Of a stretch of DNA of 57,463 nt, positions 1 to 8,301 are shown piece by piece; within the stretch, counting starts at the first letter, position 1, and each line of letters starts with the position of its first letter. The stretch is from Nostoc calcicola FACHB-3891. GTDB taxonomy: Bacteria; Cyanobacteriota; Cyanobacteriia; Cyanobacteriales; Nostocaceae. The stretch is from assembly GCF_014697355.1 (NCBI RefSeq), contig NZ_JACJRQ010000044.1:1-57463 (forward strand). The letters run 5' to 3'. Made by a program: the position numbers and the translations under genes. The notes below the pieces were generated by a model. That model searched no databases and was not told the origin of the DNA. It saw only the letters and a list, made by a program, of their open reading frames with translations.

Positions 1-168
1 ACCTGCAACTCAATTGCATCAACCTGCAACTCAATTGCATCGACCTGCAACTCAATTGCATCGACCTGCAACTCAATTGCATCAACCTGCAACTCAATTG
101 CATCGACCTGCAATTGCATTGCATCGACCTCCAATTGAATTGCATCAACCTGCAATTCACGTTGTTTT
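1..168. repeat. 21-bp tandem repeat, about 7.5 copies
   Basis: The unit ACCTGCAACTCAATTGCATC plus A or G repeats head to tail from the left edge, and the last two copies are degenerate. Because 21 is a multiple of three, several frames stay open. On the minus strand one frame reads a heptad V-D-A-I-E-L-Q with hydrophobic residues at positions 1 and 4, as in a coiled coil. That frame meets a TAA just upstream and has no clear start or ribosome-binding site inside the window. It could be the tail of a coiled-coil gene lying mostly outside the window, or a non-coding short tandem repeat of the kind common in Nostoc. The repeat is certain; coding status is not. Confidence 0.9.
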
Positions 169-206
169 ACTTCTAACGATTGACGCTTTTACTGTGTTGT
201 AATCAA

Positions 207-3185
207 CTACGCTTGAATGATGAAATCCGTAGCCGCCAGAGTCGGCGCACCAGTAAGAGTGGCAAATAGACCACCACTACCAAAACCAGCCGCGCTACCA
301 TTTTGGTTGTAGAACAACTGCCCACTCACAGCGTCATAGACAATTTTAGCCGTGCTAGTTGCCCCATTAGAAATGACTTTAAAATCACCAGCATTACTAA
401 AACCAGTTCCCGCAGCGGAAGTAATTGCAGTAAAAGTAGTCTTATCCAAGATAATCTTGTCACCTTGGGAATGTTTGAAGTCAGTAATGGTATCTAGACC
501 AACAGCAGAACTAGCAAAAACAGCATTGGTATTGTAAAGGAAATAGTCAGCGCCCGTACCACCTGTGAGAACATCATTGCCAGCGCCACCAACCAAAGTA
601 TCATTGCCAGCACCGCCAATGAGAGTATCATTGCCAGCACCACCTCTGAGCAAATCGTTGCCACTTAAGCCATCAATTTTGTCATTACCCCCCTGACCAT
701 TTACAACATCAGCGGAGTTATCTAAACCCTTAATATTGTTAGAGAGGTCATTGAGGAAAGTAACTGTATTGATGATGCCAATGCTGGTATCAGTCGAGTT
801 AGCATCAAGGACATTAAAACTGTCAATGATACTAGTTTGCCCATCAAACAGGATATTGCCAACGGCTGGTCTACTTCCAGAAGCTTTCAGGTTCTCCAGG
901 TTTTCCAACTGAAAGTTTTTCAGAGTGACTTTGGTATTGGACACATTGTCAAAAGTGACTTCTAAGTTGTTGGCATTTTGAGTCAACAGCAGATTTTGAG
1001 CAGTCAAGCCAGAACCGAGAAATTGTAGTGTGTCAACATTGGCAATTACCGTTGCTGACGGGTTAGTGCCTTTACCAACACCGCCAAAATCGGTAATGAT
1101 ATCATTGCCATCACCTCGGCGAATCACAAACCGATCTTGACCGCCATTGCCTGTAAGGGTGTCGTTACCAGCTTTGCCATCGATGATGTTGTTGCCGGGT
1201 GTGCCAACTAGAGTGTCTGCACCAGCAGTTCCGGTAATGGGAGCGATGACTTTCAAGGTGGTAGTAGCAACTTTACTAGTATTGCTGTGGGCTTGACCGT
1301 CATCAACGACAAACTGAATAATCCGGGTAGTAGTGTTGGGAGTTGCAGCAGTGTTATTGTAAGCGATCGTCCGCAAAACTTTCTGGTAATTGGCTAGTGT
1401 ATCTGTACCACTGAGGGTGAGGATGCCAGTGGCAGTGTTGTAGCTAGCGCTGATGCTGGTGCCTGTGGTGCTTGCACTGAGACTTTCAGCCGTGCCATTT
1501 TGGCGATTAGTAATGGTAATGGTGGCTTGTTTGAGGGTGGGGGTGTTAGTGTCAGCGACGGTGAGCTTGGTAGTATCAACAACTGCTACAGGGGTGGCGC
1601 TAAAGGTGGCTGCATAATTAATGCCTGTACCAGCACCGTTGAGGTCGAGAATGGGGGCAGCGTTGCCGTAAACAACATAGCTTGACCCAGCATATCTGTT
1701 GCCGTTAGGCTGGGTACGCGATGCCCCAATAATCAGGTCGTCAATGCCATCACCATTGATGTCTCCAGCATTGCTCACTGAGTGACCTGAGTAGTCACCA
1801 GCATTAATGCCATTGATGACAAAGCCGTTGCTGCCATCGAGAGTAGAGAGGTTGAGACTGCCAGTTGACCCCACCCCAACTCCGCCAAACACTACAAAGC
1901 TTGACCCAGCAAAACTATTGCCGTTGGGGTCAGCACTTCCTACCCCGATAATCAAGTCGGCAAAGCCATCGCCATTGATGTCTCCAGCATTGCTCACTGA
2001 GCGACCTGAGTAGTCACCAGCATTAATGCCATTGATGACAAAGCCGTTGCTGCCATTAAGAGTAGAGAGGTTGAGACTGCCAGTTGACCCCACCCCAATA
2101 CCACCAAACACTACATAGCTTGACCCAGCATTTAGGATGCCGTTGGGATCAGCACCTCTTGATGCGATAATCAAGTCGGCAAAGCCATCGCCGTTGATGT
2201 CTCCGGCATTACTCACCCAGGAACCTGATAAGTCACCAGCATTAATGCCATTGATGACAAAGCCGTTGCTGCCATTGAGAGTAGAGAGATTAAGACTGCC
2301 AGTTGACCCCACCCCAATACCACCAAATACTACATAGCTTGACCCAGCATTAAGTTTGCCGTTGGGGTTGGCACTAGATGCCCCGATAATCAAATCGGCA
2401 AAGTCATCACCGTTGATGTCTCCGGCATTGCTCACCGAGGAGCCTGAGAAGTCATCAGCATTAATGCCATTGATTACAAAGCCGTTGCTGCCATTGAGAG
2501 TAGAGAGGTTGAGACTGCCAGTTAACCCCACCCCAGCACCGCCAAACACTACATAGCTTGACCCAGCATTTAGGATGCTGTTGGAGTCAGCACCTCTTGC
2601 CCCGATAATCAAGTCGGCAAAGCCATCACCGTTGATGTCTCCGGCATTGCTCACCGAGGAGCCTGAAGAGTCATTAGCATTAATGCCATTGATGACAAAG
2701 CCGTTGCTGCCATTGAGAGTAGAGAGGTTGAGACTGCTCCCTAACCCCTCCCCAGCACTACCAAACACTACATAGCTTGACCCAGCAGTTGGGATGCCGT
2801 TGGGGTCAGCACCTCTTGCTCCGATAATCAAGTCGGCAAAGCCATCGCCGTTGATGTCTCCGGCATTACTCACCGAGTAGCCTGAGAAGTCATTAGCATT
2901 AATACCATTGATGACAAAGCCGTTGCTGCCATTGAGAGTAGAGAGGTTGAGACTGCCAGTTAACCCCACCTCAGCACCACCAAACACTACATAGCTTGAG
3001 CCAGCACTTGGGATGCCGTTGGGGTCGGCAAGGTATACCCCGATAATCAAGTCGGCAAAGCCATCACCGTTGATGTCTCCGGCATTACTCACCGAGGAGC
3101 CTAAGAAGTCATAAGTATTAATACCATTGATGACAAAGCCATTGCTGCCATTGAGATTTGAGAGATTGAAAACTGAATTAGCCAT
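207..3185 (-). CDS. FG-GAP beta-propeller protein with cadherin-like and RTX calcium-binding C-terminus
   Basis: This is a large, probably secreted calcium-binding protein of about 992 residues. Seven nearly identical units of about 73 residues (219 bp) each contain SNAGDINGDGFADLIIG, the FG-GAP/integrin-alpha calcium motif. Seven units is the number expected for a closed seven-bladed propeller. A Thr/Ala-rich cadherin-like stretch follows. After it come RTX nonapeptides of the GGAGNDTL type in two clusters and a C-terminal region like type I secretion substrates. There is no N-terminal signal peptide, which fits type I export. The start at 3185 (MANSVFNLS) is preferred to the ATG at 3242 because AGGAGA lies just upstream of it. 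The ligand is unknown; adhesion or a surface role is inference. Confidence 0.85.
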   Translation of the reverse strand: MANSVFNLSNLNGSNGFVINGINTYDFLGSSVSNAGDINGDGFADLIIGVYLADPNGIPSAGSSYVVFGGAEVGLTGSLNLSTLNGSNGFVINGINANDFSGYSVSNAGDINGDGFADLIIGARGADPNGIPTAGSSYVVFGSAGEGLGSSLNLSTLNGSNGFVINGINANDSSGSSVSNAGDINGDGFADLIIGARGADSNSILNAGSSYVVFGGAGVGLTGSLNLSTLNGSNGFVINGINADDFSGSSVSNAGDINGDDFADLIIGASSANPNGKLNAGSSYVVFGGIGVGSTGSLNLSTLNGSNGFVINGINAGDLSGSWVSNAGDINGDGFADLIIASRGADPNGILNAGSSYVVFGGIGVGSTGSLNLSTLNGSNGFVINGINAGDYSGRSVSNAGDINGDGFADLIIGVGSADPNGNSFAGSSFVVFGGVGVGSTGSLNLSTLDGSNGFVINGINAGDYSGHSVSNAGDINGDGIDDLIIGASRTQPNGNRYAGSSYVVYGNAAPILDLNGAGTGINYAATFSATPVAVVDTTKLTVADTNTPTLKQATITITNRQNGTAESLSASTTGTSISASYNTATGILTLSGTDTLANYQKVLRTIAYNNTAATPNTTTRIIQFVVDDGQAHSNTSKVATTTLKVIAPITGTAGADTLVGTPGNNIIDGKAGNDTLTGNGGQDRFVIRRGDGNDIITDFGGVGKGTNPSATVIANVDTLQFLGSGLTAQNLLLTQNANNLEVTFDNVSNTKVTLKNFQLENLENLKASGSRPAVGNILFDGQTSIIDSFNVLDANSTDTSIGIINTVTFLNDLSNNIKGLDNSADVVNGQGGNDKIDGLSGNDLLRGGAGNDTLIGGAGNDTLVGGAGNDVLTGGTGADYFLYNTNAVFASSAVGLDTITDFKHSQGDKIILDKTTFTAITSAAGTGFSNAGDFKVISNGATSTAKIVYDAVSGQLFYNQNGSAAGFGSGGLFATLTGAPTLAATDFIIQA

Positions 3186-3770
3186 GATTTTCTCCTGTGT
3201 TTTTTGTAATTGCGGGAGTGGCTCATATCTGTCATCAGGCAACTCCCAAACTTGCAGGCACGAAACTTTACCTGCAAAATCAGAGTTTCAAAACCAAGCA
3301 GAATTACTGGGTGTTGCTGGAAATTAAGCACGCTTAAAAGTGACGCTGATTGCTCAGAATAAAGTCAATCAAATCAGACATCCAAATTCCGCCACTAGTT
3401 TTTCACTCATCATTAATTCTGATGGGTAATCAAATTGCCATATTGGCAACCTATCAGAATTAATGCGATCGCTACACTAACCAGTCAATTAATTTTGATT
3501 AAAAAACCTTAATATTGCGTTTCAATCTGCGGAAACACTTAATTCCTACCAAAAAATGATTATCACATATAAAAGAATTTGTCAATAAAATGATGTCAAA
3601 TTACTTCACATAAATTGAGCATATTTTACGTAAATTTACCCATTGTTTTTTTCTGGACTTTATGGGAATCTCCTGTACATCACAATAAAATACATTAATC
3701 AGATAGACTTGCCGTAGTTTAATAAAAGCCAACAAGATGAAAATCTCTGTCAGGCATCCAAAATGCTATT
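3186..3770. other. Gap between divergent genes
   Basis: No gene is seen here. The gap lies between the minus-strand FG-GAP/RTX gene and the plus-strand NIL gene, so it must hold both promoters. It contains a nested inverted repeat at 3415-3461 and an AT-rich stretch at about 3480-3770. CCGTAGTTT at 3712-3720 resembles a motif found upstream of the other sulfur-locus genes. Confidence 0.6.
3415..3461. repeat. Nested inverted repeat
   Basis: The outer arms AATTCTGATGGGT and ACCTATCAGAATT pair over 13 positions with one mismatch. Inside them TTGCCA and TGGCAA form a second hairpin with a 3-nt loop. It lies between two divergent genes, so it is not a normal terminator for either. A protein-binding site or a dispersed palindromic repeat is possible. 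Confidence 0.7.
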
Positions 3771-4415
3771 ATGTCTAACACTAAAACCATAAAACCTGCT
3801 TCAGTCCACAGTCGAATACTCGTACCCCAGCGGTATCAGAGGCAACCTGTAATTTCCCGACTGGTGTCTCGTTATAATTTAACCGTCAATATCAAAGCTG
3901 CATCCTTGACATTAGAGAGTGACAGCGACGGGTGGTTTGATTTAGAACTTTCGGGAAATCCCCAAAAGCTGACAACTAGCCTATCTTACCTGCAAGGATT
4001 GGGAGTAAATCTAGTACAAATAGCGATCGCCAACCAAATTCAACCCACCCATAACTCCCCACCCTTCCCAGATTCAGCTGACAAACTCAGCCCTAGAGAC
4101 TCTACATGGCTAACAGATCAATGGCAAGAACAATTTCAGCAATGGATCTCTCTAGGTCAGACCAATCGATTGCGCTTGCAACTGTGCGTTTTAAAAAGCT
4201 ACTACGAAGAACCAGTGATTTCTAAGTTAGTTTCTCGTTATGGGCTAACAGTCAATATCACCAGTGCGTTACTTAAACCCGACACCCAAGATGACGGCTG
4301 GTTTAATTTGGATTTATGGGGTAGAACAAAGCAGCTATACTCTAGCCTGAGTTATTTAGAAAAACTCGGACTACCAATTTGGTTGGATTTATCTAGCATT
4401 TATGGCGATCGCTAA
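3771..4415 (+). CDS. Tandem NIL-domain protein
   Basis: The 214-residue protein holds two copies of a domain like the NIL domain, the ligand-binding C-terminal domain of methionine-importer ATPases (MetN). The first copy is at about residues 18-86 (QPVISRLVSRYNLTVNI ... DGWFDLELSGNPQKL ... SYLQGLGV). The second is at about 143-208 (EPVISKLVSRYGLTVNI ... DGWFNLDLWGRTKQL ... SYLEKLGL). No ATPase or membrane domain is present. NIL domains are associated with sulfur amino acids, which fits the cysE and cysK neighbours. A sensor or sulfur-trafficking role is inference. The start is an ATG with a weak ribosome-binding site. Confidence 0.75.
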   Translation: MSNTKTIKPASVHSRILVPQRYQRQPVISRLVSRYNLTVNIKAASLTLESDSDGWFDLELSGNPQKLTTSLSYLQGLGVNLVQIAIANQIQPTHNSPPFPDSADKLSPRDSTWLTDQWQEQFQQWISLGQTNRLRLQLCVLKSYYEEPVISKLVSRYGLTVNITSALLKPDTQDDGWFNLDLWGRTKQLYSSLSYLEKLGLPIWLDLSSIYGDR

Positions 4416-4494
4416 ATTCAGAATTCAGAACTCCCTCATCTCCCCCATCTCCCCCATCTCCCTCATCTTCCCCATCTCCCCCACTCCCCCAAAC

Positions 4495-5085
4495 TTAAAT
4501 TTCGTAGTACCAAATATCTTCTTCACGTAGCACAATTCGATGGAGGGAGAGGCGATCGATCAAACCCTCTTGCTCAAACTGTCCAAGAACACGAGTAATG
4601 GTTACACGAGTTGAACCCAGCATTTCTGCCAAGTCTTCATGAGTTAGACGCATATCTATTAAACGCCCCTTCTCAACTTCCGAACCAAACTTTTGAGATA
4701 ACCATGCCAAGAGCTTGATGAGCATAGTATCCACCTTTTTATGGCTACGAATCACCATCAATTCTTGAGCCTGTTGGATATGGCTAAGTAGAGTTTCTGT
4801 TAATTGATTCCACTCCTCTAAAAGTAGGACTGTCGCCCCCACTTTAGTTAAGCATTCCATCTGATAAGGTTCTAATTTTGACAAAGCTTTCCCAACGACA
4901 TCTCCAGGTCCCCACAATCCCAGAGCTACAGTTGTACCATCTTCCAGATAAGTAAAAGTCCTGACAAAACCAGTTTCAATCTTCCACAGACCGTTCGGAT
5001 ACTCTGGCAGAAATGAACGACGCGCAAAAACTTGCTTAGTATTATTACTTGGCAGATTAGAAATATTTGTGTATAAAGAAACCAT
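4495..5085 (-). CDS. Crp/Fnr-family transcriptional regulator
   Basis: This is a protein of about 196 residues. The N-terminal cyclic-nucleotide-binding-like fold is visible in GFVRTFTYLEDGTTVALGLW and GPGDVVG. A C-terminal winged helix-turn-helix (about residues 145-185) contains LTHEDLAEMLGSTRVTITRVL, typical of the Crp/Fnr/NtcA family. It lacks the Fnr cysteine cluster. It is divergent from nothing and precedes cysE in the same direction. Its place in a cysteine-synthesis cluster suggests a CysR-like sulfur regulator; this is inference, so no symbol is given. ATG at 5085 is preferred to the TTG at 5091. Confidence 0.82.
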   Translation of the reverse strand: MVSLYTNISNLPSNNTKQVFARRSFLPEYPNGLWKIETGFVRTFTYLEDGTTVALGLWGPGDVVGKALSKLEPYQMECLTKVGATVLLLEEWNQLTETLLSHIQQAQELMVIRSHKKVDTMLIKLLAWLSQKFGSEVEKGRLIDMRLTHEDLAEMLGSTRVTITRVLGQFEQEGLIDRLSLHRIVLREEDIWYYEI

Positions 5086-5114
5086 ATCCAATAATACTGC
5101 TTTTTGATAAACTA

Positions 5115-5132
5115 ACCGTAGTATATATATAC
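5115..5132. promoter_or_regulatory. Candidate operator upstream of the Crp-type gene
   Basis: ACCGTAGTAT at 5115-5124 overlaps the perfect 12-bp palindrome GTATATATATAC at 5121-5132, about 30 bp before the Crp-type start. The same ACCGTAGTAT decamer occurs at the rrf2 start (6176-6185). The regulator that would bind it is unknown. Confidence 0.4.
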
Positions 5133-5236
5133 CAGGTTATAAAAGCTTCTGGTTATTGAAATTAATAATGTTTTTAGAGAGGGAGTGGGGACTGGGGATT
5201 GGGGAAGAGTTTTCCTAGTACCCAGTACCCAATTCT

Positions 5237-5965
5237 CTAAATTCCCGCACCATCAAGAAAATCTTCAATCATTCCATCAGAATTATTGCTCTTGGGTTTG
5301 TTGGTTTCTTCGTCCCCAAGCTCACTTGGGAACAAGCTCGATCGATCTTCTAACTCTTCTAACTGTTTTTCTAGAGCTTTGACTCGTTCAAATAAAGCGC
5401 GGATGACTTCAGCTTCCACGTCCCGGACTTTATCATGATCCAAAACATCGCCATTGTTATTGTTCTGACGAGTCACACGCCCTGGAATCCCGACAACGGT
5501 GGTGTTGCTGGGCACATTTCGCAGCACTACTGAACCTGCTCCAATGCGGACGCGATCGCCAATTTGAATATTTCCCAATACCTTGGCACCTGCCCCCACA
5601 ACTACATGAGAGCCTAAAGTTGGATGGCGCTTGCCGCTTTCTTTGCCGGTACCACCAAGGGTAACACCTTGATAAATCAAGGCATAGTCGCCAACGATCG
5701 CTGTCTCGCCAATCACTACTCCCATACCGTGGTCGATAAACACTCCCTTGCCAATTAATGCCCCAGGATGGATTTCAATTCCAGTTAAAAACCGACTAAA
5801 ATGAGAGACAAACCGGGGTATAAACGGAATTCCTAATTTATACAGCCAGTGCGCCAAGCGATGGAAAAGTAAGGCTTGAAATCCAGGGTAACAAAACAAT
5901 ACTTCCAGCCAGTTACGGGCTGCTGGGTCGCGCTCAAAAATCGTTCGCAAATCAGTTATTAGCAT
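5237..5965 (-). CDS. cysE: Serine O-acetyltransferase
   Basis: The enzyme transfers acetyl from acetyl-CoA to L-serine, giving O-acetylserine, the precursor for cysteine synthase. An N-terminal helical segment (DPAARNWLEVLFCYPGFQAL) precedes a left-handed beta-helix of hexapeptide repeats. Typical CysE motifs follow: GIEIHPGALIGKGVFIDHG, GVTLGGTGKESGKRHPT and a final VVGIPGRV. The charged tail after residue 170 is longer than in short CysE proteins and contains a predicted coiled coil (RALFERVKALEKQLEELEDR). ATG at 5965 is chosen over GTG at 5971. It lies head to head with the rrf2 gene, and cysK follows beyond it, so both enzymes of the pathway share this locus. Confidence 0.93.
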   Translation of the reverse strand: MLITDLRTIFERDPAARNWLEVLFCYPGFQALLFHRLAHWLYKLGIPFIPRFVSHFSRFLTGIEIHPGALIGKGVFIDHGMGVVIGETAIVGDYALIYQGVTLGGTGKESGKRHPTLGSHVVVGAGAKVLGNIQIGDRVRIGAGSVVLRNVPSNTTVVGIPGRVTRQNNNNGDVLDHDKVRDVEAEVIRALFERVKALEKQLEELEDRSSLFPSELGDEETNKPKSNNSDGMIEDFLDGAGI

Positions 5966-6063
5966 ATTCACTTAACACATCATCGGTAGGTAAGACTCCC
6001 AAAGTGGCTATGCAGATAATTTCTGCAAAAAATGACTTATTTTTGGGAATTGTGTAGGATAAT

Positions 6064-6185
6064 CTACGGTAAGTCGATAGGCTTGTAGTCTTTAGTTGCT
6101 AGTAAGTGGGATGCTATCACATCCGACACTTTGAAAAAATAAATTTCGCATAAAATGCGATAAATCTCTCAATTCACCGTAGTAT
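6064..6185. promoter_or_regulatory. cysE/rrf2 divergent regulatory region with shared motif
   Basis: This stretch separates the divergent cysE and rrf2 genes. It holds CTACGGT (6064-6070, the reverse complement of ACCGTAG) on the cysE side, and ACCGTAGTAT (6176-6185) overlapping the rrf2 ATG. TCGCAT-AAA-ATGCGA (6146-6160) is a perfect inverted repeat. Rrf2 proteins bind short palindromes, so autoregulation and cysE control are plausible. Confidence 0.4.
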
Positions 6186-6654
6186 GTTGAGTACTGTCTT
6201 GAATAGCCAAAACTACTCTCTCCTCGATCTGTCTTCCAAAGTGGAATACGCGCTGCTAGCACTTTTAGAACTAGCAAGCCACCACGGGAAAAAAGTTCCT
6301 CTGACCATGAGTGAGATCGTCGCTAAGCAACCCATACCTGAGCGCTATCTGGAACAAATTTTGACCAACCTCCGGCGTGCTGGTGTGGTGCAAAGTCAAC
6401 GTGGCTCTAAAGGAGGTTTCGTTTTAGTTCGTGAACCTTGGCAGATCACCCTGCTGGAAATTGTGACTTTGGTTGAAGGCGAACGCAAAGAGAAAGATAC
6501 CTCTGAATCTCCCACACTGGAAAGGACTCTGGTTTATGAAATCTGGGAGCAAGCCAATGCTGCTGCTATTGAAGTTTTGGGTCGATATACACTCCAAGAT
6601 TTGTGCCAGGAAAGGGAAATTCGCGCCCAGCAAAGTCCGATGTATTACATTTAG
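6184..6654 (+). CDS. Rrf2-family transcriptional regulator (CymR/IscR-like)
   Basis: The 156-residue protein has the Rrf2 winged helix at about residues 16-85: LSSKVEYALLALLELASHHG, then IPERYLEQILTNLRRAGVV and QRGSKGGFVL. The three clustered cysteines that hold the Fe-S cluster in IscR are absent; the only cysteine is near the C-terminus (LQDLCQERE). It therefore resembles the cysteine-metabolism repressor CymR more than IscR. It lies between cysE and cysK, which supports a sulfur role. No ribosome-binding site is evident, and the ATG is embedded in the shared ACCGTAGTAT motif. Downstream in-frame TTG codons are alternative starts. Confidence 0.87.
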   Translation: MLSTVLNSQNYSLLDLSSKVEYALLALLELASHHGKKVPLTMSEIVAKQPIPERYLEQILTNLRRAGVVQSQRGSKGGFVLVREPWQITLLEIVTLVEGERKEKDTSESPTLERTLVYEIWEQANAAAIEVLGRYTLQDLCQEREIRAQQSPMYYI

Positions 6655-6896
6655 CTACGGAATTTTAGATTTTAGATTTTAGATTTTAGATTTTGGATTG
6701 TTCATTCAAAACTTAAAATCTAAAAAGGCCTGAGAGCAAGGTTGCTTTATTTGTGGAACAAATCCATTATCCCAAATATACAATTCTTTACTCAGAGCAA
6801 GTACCTCAAGAGCGGGAACCCGCAACAGACAGGTATCGGGTCAATCTAAAATCCAAAATCCTCTCATCCAAAATTGTTTGACAAAGGAGTACTTGT
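6655..6896. other. cysK leader with TTTTAGA repeats and a palindrome
   Basis: CTACGG sits directly after the rrf2 stop (6655-6660). It is followed by about five ATTTTAG-type heptamers, a common Nostoc short tandem repeat. GCGGG-AA-CCCGC at 6812-6823 is a perfect inverted repeat with a 2-nt centre, better suited to a dimeric regulator than to a hairpin. AAGGAG lies upstream of the cysK ATG. Confidence 0.5.
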
Positions 6897-7859
6897 ATGA
6901 AGATCGCAAAAGACATCACAGAATTAATCGGACGGACTCCTTTAGTTCAATTAAACAAGATTCCCCAAGCTTCGGGAGCAGTTGCTCAAATTGTGGTGAA
7001 GCTAGAAAGCATGAATCCAGCGTCTTCTGTCAAAGACCGGATTGGCGCAAGTATGGTGGAAGCGGCCGAAGAAACAGGCTTAATTCACCCCGGAAAAACG
7101 GTTTTAGTAGAGCCAACCTCTGGCAATACAGGAATTGCGTTGGCGATGGTGGCAGCTGCCAAGGGTTACCACCTTATTCTAACGATGCCTGACACAATGA
7201 GCCAGGAAAGACGAGCCATGCTCAGAGCTTATGGCGCACAACTAGAGTTAACGCCAGGGGTAGAAGGAATGCGAGGGGCGATCGCTCGTGCAGAGGAAAT
7301 TGTAGCTCAAACCCCGAATGCTTATACGTTGCAGCAGTTTCGCAACCCTGCTAACCCCAAAATTCACGCCCAAACCACCGCAGAAGAAATTTGGGATGAT
7401 ACCGATGGACAAGTGGATATTTTGGTGGCGGGAGTGGGTACTGGTGGGACGATTACGGGAGTATCACAGGTCATAAAGGGGCGCAAGCCGAGTTTTCAAG
7501 CGATCGCAGTCGAACCAAGCAGTAGCCCAGTATTAGCCGGTGGTAAATCAGGCCCTCACAAAATCCAAGGTATCGGCCCCGGATTTGTCCCAGCAATTTA
7601 TCGTCCAGAACTTGTAGATGAAGTAATTCAGGTTACAGACGATCAAGCGATCGCCTACAGTCGTCGTCTAGCAAAAGAAGAAGGATTACTATCTGGCATT
7701 TCTACTGGCGCTGCTTTATATGCGGCGATTCAAGTAGCACAGCGACCAGAAAATGCAGGTCGGCTAATTGTTATGGTGCAGCCTAGCTTTGGCGAACGCT
7801 ACCTCAGCACCTCACTGTTTAAAGACCCAGAAGAAAATGAGTGGTTGAGCAAAGTTTGA
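6897..7859 (+). CDS. cysK: Cysteine synthase (O-acetylserine sulfhydrylase)
   Basis: This PLP enzyme makes cysteine from O-acetylserine and sulfide. The 320-residue protein is of normal length for the family. The PLP lysine lies in NPASSVKDRIG (about residue 44). The asparagine loop is SGNTGIALAM, the phosphate-binding loop is GVGTGGTITG, and the conserved GIGPGFVP is also present. The C-terminus ends SFGERYLSTSLF as in CysK. A good AAGGAG site supports the ATG. The gene follows rrf2 in the same direction, with its own 240-bp leader. CysM cannot be fully excluded, but CysK fits better. Confidence 0.95.
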   Translation: MKIAKDITELIGRTPLVQLNKIPQASGAVAQIVVKLESMNPASSVKDRIGASMVEAAEETGLIHPGKTVLVEPTSGNTGIALAMVAAAKGYHLILTMPDTMSQERRAMLRAYGAQLELTPGVEGMRGAIARAEEIVAQTPNAYTLQQFRNPANPKIHAQTTAEEIWDDTDGQVDILVAGVGTGGTITGVSQVIKGRKPSFQAIAVEPSSSPVLAGGKSGPHKIQGIGPGFVPAIYRPELVDEVIQVTDDQAIAYSRRLAKEEGLLSGISTGAALYAAIQVAQRPENAGRLIVMVQPSFGERYLSTSLFKDPEENEWLSKV

Positions 7860-7920
7860 TTCCATAGATGAATTTTGGATTTTACTGTGTTGTTGTTCGA
7901 TATCATCAAGAAAAATCAGC

Positions 7921-8187
7921 ATGACAGAATCACAAATCCAAGACATTTACTCGCGTCTAGATACTCTTGAATCTGAGGTAAATTCACTCAAATTACTAAC
8001 AGGGACAATAGGTACAAGCCAAGTAGCGATCGCCCAAATCCTTAACACCCAAACAGAACACACTCAAATTCTGAACAGCCACACCCAAATTCTGAACAAC
8101 CATAGCCAAATTCTGAACAACCATAGCCAATTACTCGATGAAATTTTGCGGATACTGCGCGACCGCAATGGTGGGAGTGGCTTATGA
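7921..8187 (+). CDS. Small coiled-coil protein with heptad repeats
   Basis: This is an 88-residue soluble protein of unknown function. Residues 1-30 form a charged helix (IYSRLDTLESEVNSLKLL). Residues 38-75 repeat a heptad of the ILNNHSQ / ILNSHTQ type, with Ile/Leu at fixed spacing as in a coiled coil. The heptads are near identical at DNA level, suggesting recent tandem duplication. It follows cysK by 61 bp. Similar short coiled-coil proteins are common in Nostocales; no function can be assigned. Confidence 0.65.
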   Translation: MTESQIQDIYSRLDTLESEVNSLKLLTGTIGTSQVAIAQILNTQTEHTQILNSHTQILNNHSQILNNHSQLLDEILRILRDRNGGSGL

Positions 8188-8232
8188 ATTCTGACTTGGA
8201 GAATTCTTTTTCAATGACAGACCACTAGTTCT

Positions 8233-8264
8233 ACACCCTGTGCAAAATTTTTCACAGGGTTGTG
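8233..8264. terminator. Bidirectional hairpin between convergent genes
   Basis: ACACCCTGTG and CACAGGGTTGTG pair around an AT-rich loop that contains A and T runs. The hairpin lies between the end of the coiled-coil gene (+) and the end of the CadD-type gene (-). It could serve as a terminator for both. Confidence 0.55.
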
Positions 8265-8301
8265 CCTCTTCTTAAAGACTTTTTCGATAAAATTGCTTTT
8301 G

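Noticed and set aside
14..202. 62-codon plus-strand ORF (HRPATQL heptads)
   Set aside because: It is the forward translation of the 21-bp repeat, with no ribosome-binding site and no domain.
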